From positions 1 through 32,538 of the forward strand of contig WJIJ01000200.1 in assembly GCA_014730345.1 (NCBI GenBank): DNA of 32,538 bases, in the 5' to 3' direction. Every line of letters starts with the position of its first letter. Positions within the stretch are counted from its first letter, which is position 1. The notes beneath the pieces are model-generated. The model was not told the origin of the DNA. It saw only the letters and a program-made list of their open reading frames with translations, and searched no databases. This document shows, in pieces, positions 22,898 through 32,090 of the stretch. Made by a program: the position numbers and the translations under genes. Source of the stretch: Candidatus Zixiibacteriota bacterium. GTDB lineage: Bacteria; Zixibacteria; MSB-5A5; UM-FILTER-46-8.

Positions 22898-24247
22898 TTG
22901 AGAAATCTAATATCACTTCTGTCAATATTATTTATAATCCTGGGCGCGGTTTTACCTGTTGAAAATGCTGTGTCGGTAACTTTGACCATTGACGAAGCGC
23001 TCAAGAGGGCGTACAGCCATAACAGAACCTATCTGCAGGCATTGCAGGAGGTTAAGAAAGCGTCCGCCCGGATTGTCGAAGCCCGCGCGGGAGCGTTTCC
23101 GGTAATTTCTTTTGCCGGAGATTATACCCGCAACTGGGAACCGAATGTTTTTTACATCGCTATGGGCGACGAAGTCCAGAAATTAAAAATCGGTCAGGAT
23201 AACTCCTGGTCGGCCGGGATTTCACTCACCCAACCTATCTGGCTCGGCGGTAAAGTCGGTACCGCGCTTAGTATAGCCAAAACATACAAAAAGTACTCCC
23301 GGCAATCACTGGTAACCGCTTATAACGAAGTCCGGCTGGAGGTTTATCGGAAGTACTATGGATTTATCCTCGCCCGGGAAATGGTGCGTGTCGCCGAAAA
23401 GGCCTACGACTTGGCGAAATCCAACCGGGAAAATGTGGATAAGATGTTTTCAAAGGGTACCGTATCCGAGTTCGACTTGCTGAGGGCCAAGGTGGATGAA
23501 GCCAATGCCATGCCTCCATTGATAGAAGCCAGGAGCGCGGCCAAAACGGCGGAAGACGCTCTTAAATCGACATTGGGAATGGAGCTTTCCGAAGATATTA
23601 ACGCGGTTGAGGAATTCAAGATCGCCGAAGCGGATACTATTCTCAAACAGCCGGTTGAATATTACCGGTCAATGGCGCTCAAGCGCAGGAGCGAATTAAA
23701 GGAATTGGAGTATACCATCGAAATGCTCGATAAAAATATCCGCCTGGAAAAGTCGGCGTACTTGCCATCTCTGATATTTAACACCAACCTCGCCTGGGTA
23801 GCCCAGAGGGATGACTGGAAACTGACATCCGATGATTGGAGCAGGAGCATCACCAGTTCCATCCAGCTTCAAATTCCAATCTTTGAGGGATTCGGCCGTT
23901 CGGCGAAGGTTAAACAGGCTCATGTAGATAAAACCCAATCGGAACTTGGCTACCAGCAGTTGAAGGATGGCGTTGAACTTGAAGTTAACAATGCCTATGG
24001 CGAGTTAAAAAAGGCGATTGAAAACTACAATGCCCAGCAGAAAACCGTGGAGATGGCCCGTGAGGGTTTGCGTATTTCCGAGCTCCGATATAAAAATGGC
24101 ATCGGGACCCAGCTTGAGGTCAAAGATGCCCGTACAGCTCTTATAAGGGCGGAGACTAATCTTGTTAATGCCCGTCACGGTCTGGCTGTTTCCAGGGCGG
24201 CATTCGAAAAAGCAATTGGAATTATAGAACCGGATATAGAGAAATAG
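22898..24247 (+). CDS. TolC-family outer-membrane efflux protein
   Basis: Outer-membrane exit duct of a tripartite pump. The 449-residue product has a signal peptide (MRNLISLLSILFIILGA) and the duplicated TolC helical plan: LTIDEALKRAYSHNRTYLQALQEVKKA, then GISLTQPIWLGGK in the first half, QLQIPIFEGFGRSAKVKQAHVDKTQSEL in the second, and ISELRYKNGIGTQLEVKDARTAL, a family hallmark near the C-terminus. The signal peptide is reached only from a TTG start at 22898; an in-frame stop lies 21 bases upstream and there is no ATG between. The SD is weak (AGAG). It is the first gene of a three-gene pump set, with the adaptor seven bases downstream. Confidence 0.93.
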   Translation: MRNLISLLSILFIILGAVLPVENAVSVTLTIDEALKRAYSHNRTYLQALQEVKKASARIVEARAGAFPVISFAGDYTRNWEPNVFYIAMGDEVQKLKIGQDNSWSAGISLTQPIWLGGKVGTALSIAKTYKKYSRQSLVTAYNEVRLEVYRKYYGFILAREMVRVAEKAYDLAKSNRENVDKMFSKGTVSEFDLLRAKVDEANAMPPLIEARSAAKTAEDALKSTLGMELSEDINAVEEFKIAEADTILKQPVEYYRSMALKRRSELKELEYTIEMLDKNIRLEKSAYLPSLIFNTNLAWVAQRDDWKLTSDDWSRSITSSIQLQIPIFEGFGRSAKVKQAHVDKTQSELGYQQLKDGVELEVNNAYGELKKAIENYNAQQKTVEMAREGLRISELRYKNGIGTQLEVKDARTALIRAETNLVNARHGLAVSRAAFEKAIGIIEPDIEK

Positions 24248-24254
24248 GTTTATC

Positions 24255-25298
24255 ATGCGCTACTTAAAATACATAGGATTCTTGCTGTTTGTTGTTGCCA
24301 TACTGGTTTTAAATGGCTGTGGCGGGGGCGGTGAACAGGAAAACCAGCAGACCCTGACTATGCCGATTGCCGTGGAGGTCGCCCCAATCGAAAGCGGCGA
24401 TATTGAGCTCCGAAAGACCTACGGCGGCAATGTTGAAGGTATAGAGCAATCAGATGTCTACGCCAGGATTCCTGAAACAGTTGAAGAAGTCAAAGTGAAA
24501 TTAGGGCAAAAGGTCAACGCGGGAGAAGTGCTGGTGATACTGGATAAAACCGGGCCGAATTCCCGCTATGTTCAGTCGAAGGCGGCGTATGAAAACGCGC
24601 GCAAGGATTATGAAAGGATGAAATACTTATATGAGGAAAAGGCCGTTGCCGAGCAGGCTTACGACCAGGCTTTTACCGCTTATAAAGTCGCCGAAGCCGA
24701 TTATAACTCGGCGGCCGCGCTGGTCAATCTCAAGAGTCCTATAGATGGGGTTATTACTGCGATTTCGGTTACTATTGGTCAACAGGCGGTTGTTGGCAAA
24801 CCGCTTGTAACAGTCGCCCGCACTGACAGCCTGCTTATACGTTTCATGGTCGGCGAAAACGATGCCCGTAAAATAAAGATTGGTTCGAGCGCTAAAATTA
24901 TTATCGGTGATGAAGGCGGGCGCGTCATTATGGGCAAAGTCGTCCGCGTGGCTGATTCCGCGGATCCGGGTACGAGGGGTTTTGAAGTTGAAGTGGAAAC
25001 AGCTAATCAGAACAACTGGCTGAAACCGGGTACCTATGTGAAAGTTGGATTGGTGCTCGAAGAATATGATGATGTTCTCCTCGCGCCCACAAAAGCGATT
25101 CTTCTAAAAGAGGGTACTTCCTATGTGTTCAAGTACGACCAGGGTCACGCCGCCCGCGTTACTATCGAAACCGGGGGTTCTTCCGAAGGCAAAACGATAG
25201 TACTTTCGGGACTTGAGCAGGGCGATAGGATTGTTACCGAAGGAAACAACCTGGTTGTTGAAGGCGATTCCCTGAAAGTGATAGAAAGCTCCAGATAG
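24255..25298 (+). CDS. RND periplasmic adaptor (membrane fusion) lipoprotein
   Basis: A 347-residue adaptor joining the RND pump to TolC. It is a predicted lipoprotein: hydrophobic span, lipobox VLNGC, Cys22. The order is the family one: a first lipoyl half (VYARIPETVEEVKVKLGQKVNAGEVLVILD), an alpha-hairpin (about 105-155), a second lipoyl half (LVNLKSPIDGVITAISVTIGQQAVVGKPLVTVARTD), a beta-barrel and a membrane-proximal domain (APTKAILLKEGTSYVFKY). The short hairpin and lipid anchor resemble the AcrA/MexA class. It is five bases from the pump gene and clearly co-transcribed. Confidence 0.94.
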   Translation: MRYLKYIGFLLFVVAILVLNGCGGGGEQENQQTLTMPIAVEVAPIESGDIELRKTYGGNVEGIEQSDVYARIPETVEEVKVKLGQKVNAGEVLVILDKTGPNSRYVQSKAAYENARKDYERMKYLYEEKAVAEQAYDQAFTAYKVAEADYNSAAALVNLKSPIDGVITAISVTIGQQAVVGKPLVTVARTDSLLIRFMVGENDARKIKIGSSAKIIIGDEGGRVIMGKVVRVADSADPGTRGFEVEVETANQNNWLKPGTYVKVGLVLEEYDDVLLAPTKAILLKEGTSYVFKYDQGHAARVTIETGGSSEGKTIVLSGLEQGDRIVTEGNNLVVEGDSLKVIESSR

Positions 25299-25302
25299 AG
25301 AT

Positions 25303-28300
25303 ATGTATTTAGCTGATTCTTCCATAAAAAGGCCCGTTACCGCCACAATGCTTATATTGGGGCTGGTAGTGCTGGGTTTGACATCGTTTTCGCAAATGGA
25401 TGTCGACCTGTGGCCTGACATCGATATTCCGTATGTACTCGTGCAAACCGTTTATCCGGGAGCAAACCCGGACGCCGTGGAGACCGAAGTTACGATTAAA
25501 ATAGAGGAAGCGGTTAACCAGGTTTCGGGGCTTGACCATATCCAGTCTATTTCCGGTGAAGGGTATAGTATTGTAGTAGCCGGTTTTGTGCTCGAAAAAG
25601 ACGGTCCCACCGCCGCCCAGGAAGTTCGCGAAAAGGTGGCCGGAATACGCGCTGAACTGCCCGATGACGTGGAGGAGCCGGTTATTCAGAGATTTGATTT
25701 TGATGCCGAACCGATTATGTCGGTGGTCATTTCAGGTGAACGTCCTATCAGGGAAATTACTGAATATACGCGGATTAATATCAAGCGTCGTTTTGAATCC
25801 ATTCAGGGCGTGGGCGCTGTTCGACTTGTCGGCGGTTCTCTCCGGGAAATTCTCGTGGAGGTAGATCCTGCAAAACTCGAGGAATTTGGATTTTCCATAA
25901 ACCAGATAAATTACGCTATCCAGATGGCCAATCTCGATGTTCCCGGCGGGAAAATTGAGAAGGGGGATTCCCAGTTAATCCTGCGGACATCCGGAAGACT
26001 GCAAAGGGTTTCGGAGTTTAATGACATAATAGTCAACAATGAAGATGGCCGGCAGACCTACCTATCGGAAGTGGCGGCTGTTTACGATACTACTGAAGAA
26101 GCCACATCATTTACGCGCTATAACGGCAGGGAAGCTGTTGGCCTGGAAATTATACGTCAATCGGGAGCCAACACCGTTAATGTTGCCAATGATATCAGGG
26201 AGGAATTGGATCGCCTGAGGGAGGGACTGCCGAAGGGAATGGATATTGAAATAGTCCGGGATAATTCCGTGTTCATCGAAGAATCGATAGACGATGTTAT
26301 CGTGAACATGGTTTATGGCGGAACGCTCGCCGTCCTGGTTATTTTCCTTTTCCTGGCGAATATCCCCTCAACGTTAATATCGGCGGCGGCCATTCCGACA
26401 TCGATCATCGCCACCTTTACTTTTATGCGCATGCTCGGATTTACCATCAATTTCATGTCCCTGCTGGCGCTGTCATTGGCAGTGGGATTGTTGATTGATG
26501 ATGCTATCGTGGTTATCGAGAATATTTACAGGCATCTTTCCATGGGTAAAAGCGGGAAAAAAGCCGCTTCGGATGCCGCTTCGGAAATCGGGTTGGCGGT
26601 TACCGCCACTACGCTTTCCATTATAGTCGTGTTCCTGCCGGTTGCGTTTATGAGCGGTATCATCGGGAGGTTTTTCTTCCAGTTCGGTCTTAGTATTGCC
26701 TTTGCGGTCGCTGTTTCCTACCTGATAGCGTTTACGCTTACTCCCATGTTGTCATCAAGGTTGCTGAAACAGGAAAAGGAAGATGAAAAGACCTTTTTCC
26801 AGAGGCTGTTCAGCCCCTTTAACAATATGGTGAAACGCTTTTCCAGGCTTTATTACCATATACTTAATTGGTCGCTAAGGCGCCGTTTCGCTATAATTGT
26901 TATTTCAACTCTTCTATTTATAGGCAGTCTCGGAATAGGAAGCTTGATTGGGCAGGAATTTATGGCTCCCAGCGACAGGGCCCAGATGGTAATATCATTT
27001 GAAGCCCCATCGGAATATACCCTTCAATCCACCAAAGAAATGACCAGTAAAATAGAGCATATCCTCGGGGATTATACCGAGGTTAAAGATGTTCTGACCA
27101 GCATAGGCTCGGGAGATAATCCGGTTAATGAAGGTTATCTTTTCATAAAATTGGTGGATAAATCCGACAGGGATAGATCTGATGTTGAACTCGTAGATGA
27201 AATACGCCAAAAATTAAAAGTTATTCCTGGTGTGGAATTTTCACTTATAACCGAACAAGGTGAGGGCGGCGGCGAGAAACCGGTAGAGTATTCGGTAAGA
27301 GGTCCAGCGGGGCCCAGATTGGAAAGGCTCGGAGAATACGCGCTCAAGGCTATGCGCAGTGTACCTTTCAGCGCCGATGTCTCATCTTCGGAGAAGAAGG
27401 GCAAGGTTGAGTACCAGGTTGAAGTTGACCGCAGAGCGGCTTCTGATTTAGGTCTTGACGTGGGCACCATCGCCATGAACCTGCGTTCGATGATAGAAGG
27501 TGATGAAGTCAGTAAATTCCGCGAAGGTGATGAAGAATACGATATACGGGTTAAAATATCCGAGGAAAATATAACCGATGTTCGAGATGTATCAACTTTG
27601 ATGATTCCATCTACAAAGAAGATCGATGGCAACAATATACAGGTGCCGTTGGGCAGGGTAGCCGAGATACAAAAAGATGTGGGGCCTACCGAACTTCGCA
27701 GGTTTGACCGTTTGAGAGAGATACGCATTGGCTCCAATATCGGATTGGGCGGCTACCAGGGCAATATTGCCCAGGATTTTGAGAAGAATATGGCATCCAT
27801 CAATGTACCACCCGGGTATGAGGTTGGCGCTACCGGTTCAACGGAGGTAATGCGTGAATCATTCCAGAATATTTTCCTGGCATTGATTCTGGCTGTTGTA
27901 TTCATTTACCTGGTTCTCGCCTCCCAGTTCGAAAATTTTATAGATCCATTTTCTATCATGTTCTCCTTGCCGCTATCGATTGTCGGGGCTTTACTTGGTT
28001 TGTGGATATTTGGATCCTCAATTTCAATTATGTCATTAATCGGTGTGGTGCTATTGATGGGTTTGGTGACCAAGAACGCCATTCTTTTGATTGACTTTGC
28101 CAAGCAGAAACGAGCGGCGGGAATCGAACGCAACCAGGCGTTGCTGGAAGCGGGACAGGTACGACTCCGTCCCATTTTAATGACCTCGCTTTCGTTGATT
28201 TTCGGCGTACTCCCCCTGGCCCTGGCCATCGGCCCGGGCGCTGAGATGCGCGCTCCCATGGCACGGGCGGTTATCGGCGGTATGATCAGCTCCACATTCC

Positions 28301-28440
28301 TTACATTAATAGTTGTACCGGTTGTTTACTCAATCCTCGATGATGTCGTAAATTCCAGGATTATCCGGGCAATCTTCGGTATCTCAAAAAAAGAGGGAAC
28401 AGATAAGGGCGATAAGGACGTTATTGATAAAAACAATTAA
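25303..28440 (+). CDS. RND-family efflux pump, HAE-1-like
   Basis: A 1045-residue inner-membrane proton-driven exporter of the AcrB/MexB type. Twelve transmembrane spans and two large periplasmic loops can be followed. The N-terminus (SIKRPVTATMLILGLVVLGL) and VYPGANPDAVETEV are family marks. The TM4 proton-relay pair is present in LAVGLLIDDAIVVIENI (adjacent Asp residues) and its partner Lys in TM10 in LLMGLVTKNAILLIDFAKQ. The usual IxMxG-type motifs in TM11 (MRAPMARAVIGGMISSTFLTLIVVPVVYS) are also seen. Substrates (drugs, bile acids, lipids, metabolites) cannot be read from the sequence. bshC follows 15 bases after its stop, so the pump and bacillithiol genes may share a transcript. Confidence 0.96.
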   Translation: MYLADSSIKRPVTATMLILGLVVLGLTSFSQMDVDLWPDIDIPYVLVQTVYPGANPDAVETEVTIKIEEAVNQVSGLDHIQSISGEGYSIVVAGFVLEKDGPTAAQEVREKVAGIRAELPDDVEEPVIQRFDFDAEPIMSVVISGERPIREITEYTRINIKRRFESIQGVGAVRLVGGSLREILVEVDPAKLEEFGFSINQINYAIQMANLDVPGGKIEKGDSQLILRTSGRLQRVSEFNDIIVNNEDGRQTYLSEVAAVYDTTEEATSFTRYNGREAVGLEIIRQSGANTVNVANDIREELDRLREGLPKGMDIEIVRDNSVFIEESIDDVIVNMVYGGTLAVLVIFLFLANIPSTLISAAAIPTSIIATFTFMRMLGFTINFMSLLALSLAVGLLIDDAIVVIENIYRHLSMGKSGKKAASDAASEIGLAVTATTLSIIVVFLPVAFMSGIIGRFFFQFGLSIAFAVAVSYLIAFTLTPMLSSRLLKQEKEDEKTFFQRLFSPFNNMVKRFSRLYYHILNWSLRRRFAIIVISTLLFIGSLGIGSLIGQEFMAPSDRAQMVISFEAPSEYTLQSTKEMTSKIEHILGDYTEVKDVLTSIGSGDNPVNEGYLFIKLVDKSDRDRSDVELVDEIRQKLKVIPGVEFSLITEQGEGGGEKPVEYSVRGPAGPRLERLGEYALKAMRSVPFSADVSSSEKKGKVEYQVEVDRRAASDLGLDVGTIAMNLRSMIEGDEVSKFREGDEEYDIRVKISEENITDVRDVSTLMIPSTKKIDGNNIQVPLGRVAEIQKDVGPTELRRFDRLREIRIGSNIGLGGYQGNIAQDFEKNMASINVPPGYEVGATGSTEVMRESFQNIFLALILAVVFIYLVLASQFENFIDPFSIMFSLPLSIVGALLGLWIFGSSISIMSLIGVVLLMGLVTKNAILLIDFAKQKRAAGIERNQALLEAGQVRLRPILMTSLSLIFGVLPLALAIGPGAEMRAPMARAVIGGMISSTFLTLIVVPVVYSILDDVVNSRIIRAIFGISKKEGTDKGDKDVIDKNN

Positions 28441-28455
28441 AGTTAGTGGAGTTTC

Positions 28456-30138
28456 ATGATAGAAGCCCTTTCGCTCAGTACAAATATCGGATTCAAATCG
28501 AATTATATCGAAAACAATTATCTGCCGGGTATGAAAAAGCTCTTCCTTGATTATCTGGACGGCAAGGGCCCGGCAATGGATTATTACCGTTATAATTTTA
28601 ATAAAACCAGCGACTACCAGAAATTGGCGGAAAAACTTCAAATCCGCGATTTTCCCCGTCAAAAGGTTGCTGATATCCTCTGGAAACAGAATTCCGAATT
28701 GGGATGCACTGATAAGATCAAAAACAATATAGATAAATTCGCCGACTCCCGGAGCGTTGCGGTAATAGCCGGTCAACAGGTGGGCATTTTCGGAGGGCCT
28801 TTATATACATATTACAAAGCCGCCGGGGTTATAAAGCTGGCGGAAAAACTGTCCAAAGATCTCGCCTGCCCGGTGGTTCCCATGTTCTGGATGGCTACCG
28901 AGGACCATGATTACAAGGAAGCCAACACCGCCAATGTGGTAAATCGCCAGATGGAACCAGCGGAAATATACAACGAACCCCATGACGGCCAACTCGGCAG
29001 GTCTATGTCCCAGATCACTTTCGGGGATTCCATCGAGGACGCCGTCGATGAACTCCGCGAATGTCTTATCGAGACCGAGTTTTCCGAACCGCTGTTTAAT
29101 CTTTTAAGGGATTTTTACAAACCCGGTGAGAAAATATCTACCGCTTTCGGCCGGTGGATGACATCCATGTTTTGCGGTTATGGCATGGTGCTTGTTGACC
29201 CTTCGGATCGGCAATTTAAAGAACTGGCAATGCCGGTCTATGAGAAGGAAATTAAAAGGCTTTCCGATGACAATGCCCCCGATGAATCTTCTAACGACGA
29301 CCGCCTGCTACGCGATGGATACCACCTGCAGGTACAGAAATTCAAAAAGGGATTAAACCTGTTTTATTCGGATCCATTTCGGAAGCGTATACTTTTCGAT
29401 GATGATAAAAACAAGTTCGCTTTCGAGGATTCGGAATGCGAATTGACCAGCGCTGATTTACTGAAACTACTGCGGGATGATCCTGTAAAGTTCTCTTCGG
29501 GAGCGTTGCTGAGACCCCTGGTGCAGTCCAAATTGATTCCCACTGTTACATTTTTAGCGGGCCCGGCGGAGATTTCATATCATGCCCAGCTGGAACCATT
29601 TTTCGACTATTTCGATGTGGAACCGCCGGTGATTAGGCCAAGGCCTTCGGCAAGCCTTGTTGGTAAAAGAGTCAATAAGGTTCTCGATAGATATGATATA
29701 GATCTGCGGGAGTTGTTCCAGAACCACCACGATGTCATAAGCAATGTTATGCTGAAACATTTCCCCGCTGATTTAAACGGAAGGCTCGACCATCTTCAGG
29801 CCGTGGTTCTTGACCTGTTGAACTCGGTGGAACCCGCGCTGGAGAATTTCGATGAGGGCTTGAAACGCACTTTTGAAACTTCCACGAACCGTATCGACGC
29901 GGAGTTAAACAAACTCAAGGGAAAGATATTCCAGGCGCATAAGAAGAAAAATTCGGAAATTACCGACCAGATAATACGCGCTTATGATTCGTTTTTCCCG
30001 GGTGGAGTTATGCAGGAACGGGTATTGCCCATGATTTATTTTTTGAATAAATACTCTCCGGCATTCGCCAACAGTTTATACGAAGAATTGGATATCGATA
30101 ACTTTAAACATCAGATAATTCATATAATACCGAAGTAG
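28456..30138 (+). CDS. bshC: Bacillithiol cysteine-adding enzyme BshC
   Basis: Last step of bacillithiol synthesis: adds cysteine to glucosaminyl-malate. The 560-residue protein has the BshC hallmarks VAVIAGQQVGIFGGPLYTYYKAAGVIKLAEKL (Rossmann core near 100-130) and PVVPMFWMATEDHDYKEANTA, then FLAGPAEISYHAQLEPFFDYFDV and RPSASLV. A coiled-coil segment near 475-500 (DAELNKLKGKIFQAHKKKN) matches the helical appendage of BshC. The SD TGGAG stands five bases before the ATG. bshA follows after one base and bshB1 overlaps bshA, so all three pathway enzymes are made from one message. Length is slightly above the Bacillus protein. Confidence 0.95.
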   Translation: MIEALSLSTNIGFKSNYIENNYLPGMKKLFLDYLDGKGPAMDYYRYNFNKTSDYQKLAEKLQIRDFPRQKVADILWKQNSELGCTDKIKNNIDKFADSRSVAVIAGQQVGIFGGPLYTYYKAAGVIKLAEKLSKDLACPVVPMFWMATEDHDYKEANTANVVNRQMEPAEIYNEPHDGQLGRSMSQITFGDSIEDAVDELRECLIETEFSEPLFNLLRDFYKPGEKISTAFGRWMTSMFCGYGMVLVDPSDRQFKELAMPVYEKEIKRLSDDNAPDESSNDDRLLRDGYHLQVQKFKKGLNLFYSDPFRKRILFDDDKNKFAFEDSECELTSADLLKLLRDDPVKFSSGALLRPLVQSKLIPTVTFLAGPAEISYHAQLEPFFDYFDVEPPVIRPRPSASLVGKRVNKVLDRYDIDLRELFQNHHDVISNVMLKHFPADLNGRLDHLQAVVLDLLNSVEPALENFDEGLKRTFETSTNRIDAELNKLKGKIFQAHKKKNSEITDQIIRAYDSFFPGGVMQERVLPMIYFLNKYSPAFANSLYEELDIDNFKHQIIHIIPK

Positions 30139-30139
30139 T

Positions 30140-31276
30140 ATGAGCATTAATAAATTAAAGGTGGGTATAACGTGTTATCCGGTCAGGGGAGGTTCCGGTG
30201 TTGTCGCTACCGAACTCGGATTGCAGTTGGCGCAACGGGGAATGGAGGTGCATTTTATTAGTTATAATACGCCTTTCCGTTTACAGGAATATGTTCCCAA
30301 CCTTTTCTTCCACCAGGTGGAAGTAATGAACTACCCCCTGTTTAAATATCCGCCGTATACGTTGACCCTCGCGGCTAAGATGGCCGAAGTTTCCCGTGGC
30401 TGGGGACTGGACATACTTCATGTTCACTATGCTATCCCGCACGCGGCATGCGCCTATCTCGCTAAGGGTATCATTGGAGAGGGCGCTCCCAGGGTTATTA
30501 CCACTCTGCATGGCACCGATATCACCCTCGTCGGAATCGATGAGTCATTTAAAAGCATAACTGAATTTTCAATAAACAGCTCTGATGGCATAACGGCTGT
30601 TTCCGACTACCTCAAAACCCAGACGGAGCGGGCTTTCAACGTCACTGATGATATCGAGGTTATCTATAATTTCATCGATACCGCCAAATTCAGCCCACAG
30701 ATGCAGACTTGCGGAGCACAGAACTTCGCCCCCAATGGGGAAAAAATCATAATGCACATTTCCAATTTCCGGCCGGTTAAGCGTTCGGAAGACATAATCA
30801 AGATTTTCGATCTAATCGCCGACGAAATTCCCGCGAAACTCGTACTTGTTGGCGACGGTCCCGACCTGGCAAAAGCCTTAACTCTCGCTGACCGGTTGGG
30901 AGTAAGGGATAAGATAATTTCGCTCGGTACCCAGAACGCGGTTGAAAATATCCTGCCCTGTGCTGATATTTTCCTGCTTCCATCCCAGGAAGAAAGTTTC
31001 GGGTTAGGCGCGCTGGAGGCATTATCCTGCGGCGTCCCTGTAATCGGCTACAAGGCGGGTGGTTTGGTAGAAGTTGTCGAAGACGGCGTAAGCGGATTTT
31101 TGGTTAAAATAGGCGACGCTGTTGCGGCAAAAGAAAGAGCTTTGGAACTATTGACAGATTCTGAAAAACTAAGGTATCACCGCGAACAAGCCCGAAAACG
31201 CGCGATTGATAATTTCGATTCGGGTAAATTGGTTGAGCATTATATTTCTTATTATCAAAAGGTGCTGGGTAATTGA
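30140..31276 (+). CDS. bshA: N-acetyl-glucosaminyl-malate synthase BshA
   Basis: GT4 glycosyltransferase that transfers GlcNAc from UDP-GlcNAc to L-malate, the first step to bacillithiol. The 378-residue product begins KVGITCYPVRGGSGVVATELG, the distinctive BshA N-terminus, followed by HVHYAIPHAACAYLAK, TTLHGTDITLVG and a GT4 C-terminal donor site QEESFGLGALEALSCGVPVIG near 282-302. HISNFRPVKR is also typical of BshA. It starts one base after bshC ends, with weak SD, suggesting coupling, and overlaps bshB1 by four bases. Confidence 0.95.
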   Translation: MSINKLKVGITCYPVRGGSGVVATELGLQLAQRGMEVHFISYNTPFRLQEYVPNLFFHQVEVMNYPLFKYPPYTLTLAAKMAEVSRGWGLDILHVHYAIPHAACAYLAKGIIGEGAPRVITTLHGTDITLVGIDESFKSITEFSINSSDGITAVSDYLKTQTERAFNVTDDIEVIYNFIDTAKFSPQMQTCGAQNFAPNGEKIIMHISNFRPVKRSEDIIKIFDLIADEIPAKLVLVGDGPDLAKALTLADRLGVRDKIISLGTQNAVENILPCADIFLLPSQEESFGLGALEALSCGVPVIGYKAGGLVEVVEDGVSGFLVKIGDAVAAKERALELLTDSEKLRYHREQARKRAIDNFDSGKLVEHYISYYQKVLGN

Positions 31277-31998
31277 GTGAAGCTGGCAAAATAGATGCGT
31301 TATTCGTAGGCGCGCATCGAGATGATGTTGAGATTACCTGCGGCGGAACTCTGCGCAAACTCGTGGAATTTGGTTATAAAGTGGCGATTCTCGATCTTAC
31401 CCGCGGGGAAATGGGCAGTCGCGGTTCTGCGGAGCTTCGTGAGCAGGAAGCCGATTGCGCCGCCGGAGTTCTTGGCGCCTATAAAAGAATTAACCTCGGG
31501 TTACCCGATGCTTTCATTGAGAATACCGCCGAGAACAGACTTAAAGCGGTTAAGATTATCAGGGAATTACAACCGTACCTGCTTGTCTTACCATATCCCG
31601 AACAACGGCATCCCGATCACCGTAAAACCCCTGAACTTATTTACGACGCCTGCCACCTCGCCGGTTTGAAAAAAGTGGATAACGATGGACTCGAACCGCA
31701 CAGGCCCGGGAAAATTTTGTATTCCACAAGTTTTCTGGATATAAAACCATCCATTGTAATTGATATAACCGAACAGATTGAAAAGAAACTGGAAGCGGTA
31801 GCGTGTTATCAATCCCAGTTCAAACCCGATCCCAATGAGGTTGTGGTTTATCCCCCTGCATTTGATATATTTGAATTCATCAAGAACGACGCCCTTAAAT
31901 ACGGTTACAAAATACGTACCAAATACGCGGAGCCGTTTGTGATTAAAGAGGCAGTTAAAGTAGATGACCCCATGAAGCTGGATGTCCCTTCCATTTAA
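31273..31998 (+). CDS. bshB1: Bacillithiol deacetylase BshB1
   Basis: Zinc-dependent LmbE/PIG-L family enzyme that removes acetate from GlcNAc-malate, the middle bacillithiol step. Of 241 residues, the N-terminal metal motif reads AHRDDVE (His15, Asp18), where nearly all homologues have AHPDDxE. The second metal segment HPDH (113-116) is intact, as are LTRGEMGSRGSAELREQEA and the C-terminal KYAEPFVIKEAV usual in BshB1. The start is a TTG at 31273 that overlaps the bshA stop (TTGA); no ATG in the frame is near. A GTG at 31277 is in another frame. The Pro-to-Arg change lies between two metal ligands; activity is still expected because the ligands are kept. Confidence 0.93.
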   Translation: MSEAGKIDALFVGAHRDDVEITCGGTLRKLVEFGYKVAILDLTRGEMGSRGSAELREQEADCAAGVLGAYKRINLGLPDAFIENTAENRLKAVKIIRELQPYLLVLPYPEQRHPDHRKTPELIYDACHLAGLKKVDNDGLEPHRPGKILYSTSFLDIKPSIVIDITEQIEKKLEAVACYQSQFKPDPNEVVVYPPAFDIFEFIKNDALKYGYKIRTKYAEPFVIKEAVKVDDPMKLDVPSI

Positions 31999-32020
31999 TC
32001 CGCCGTTTTTCAAAATAACT

Positions 32021-32049
32021 TTGCGTTTTATTATATTCGGTTCTATAAT
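32021..32049 (+). promoter_or_regulatory. Promoter candidate for the aminopeptidase-like gene
   Basis: TTGCGT (32021-32026), a 17-base spacer and a perfect TATAAT (32044-32049) precede the ATG at 32091 by about 40 bases. It separates the next gene from the bacillithiol operon; no hairpin terminator is visible between them. Confidence 0.6.
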
Positions 32050-32090
32050 AATATGATTGTGCAAGGACGAGAAAATGGAAAGGATGTTCA

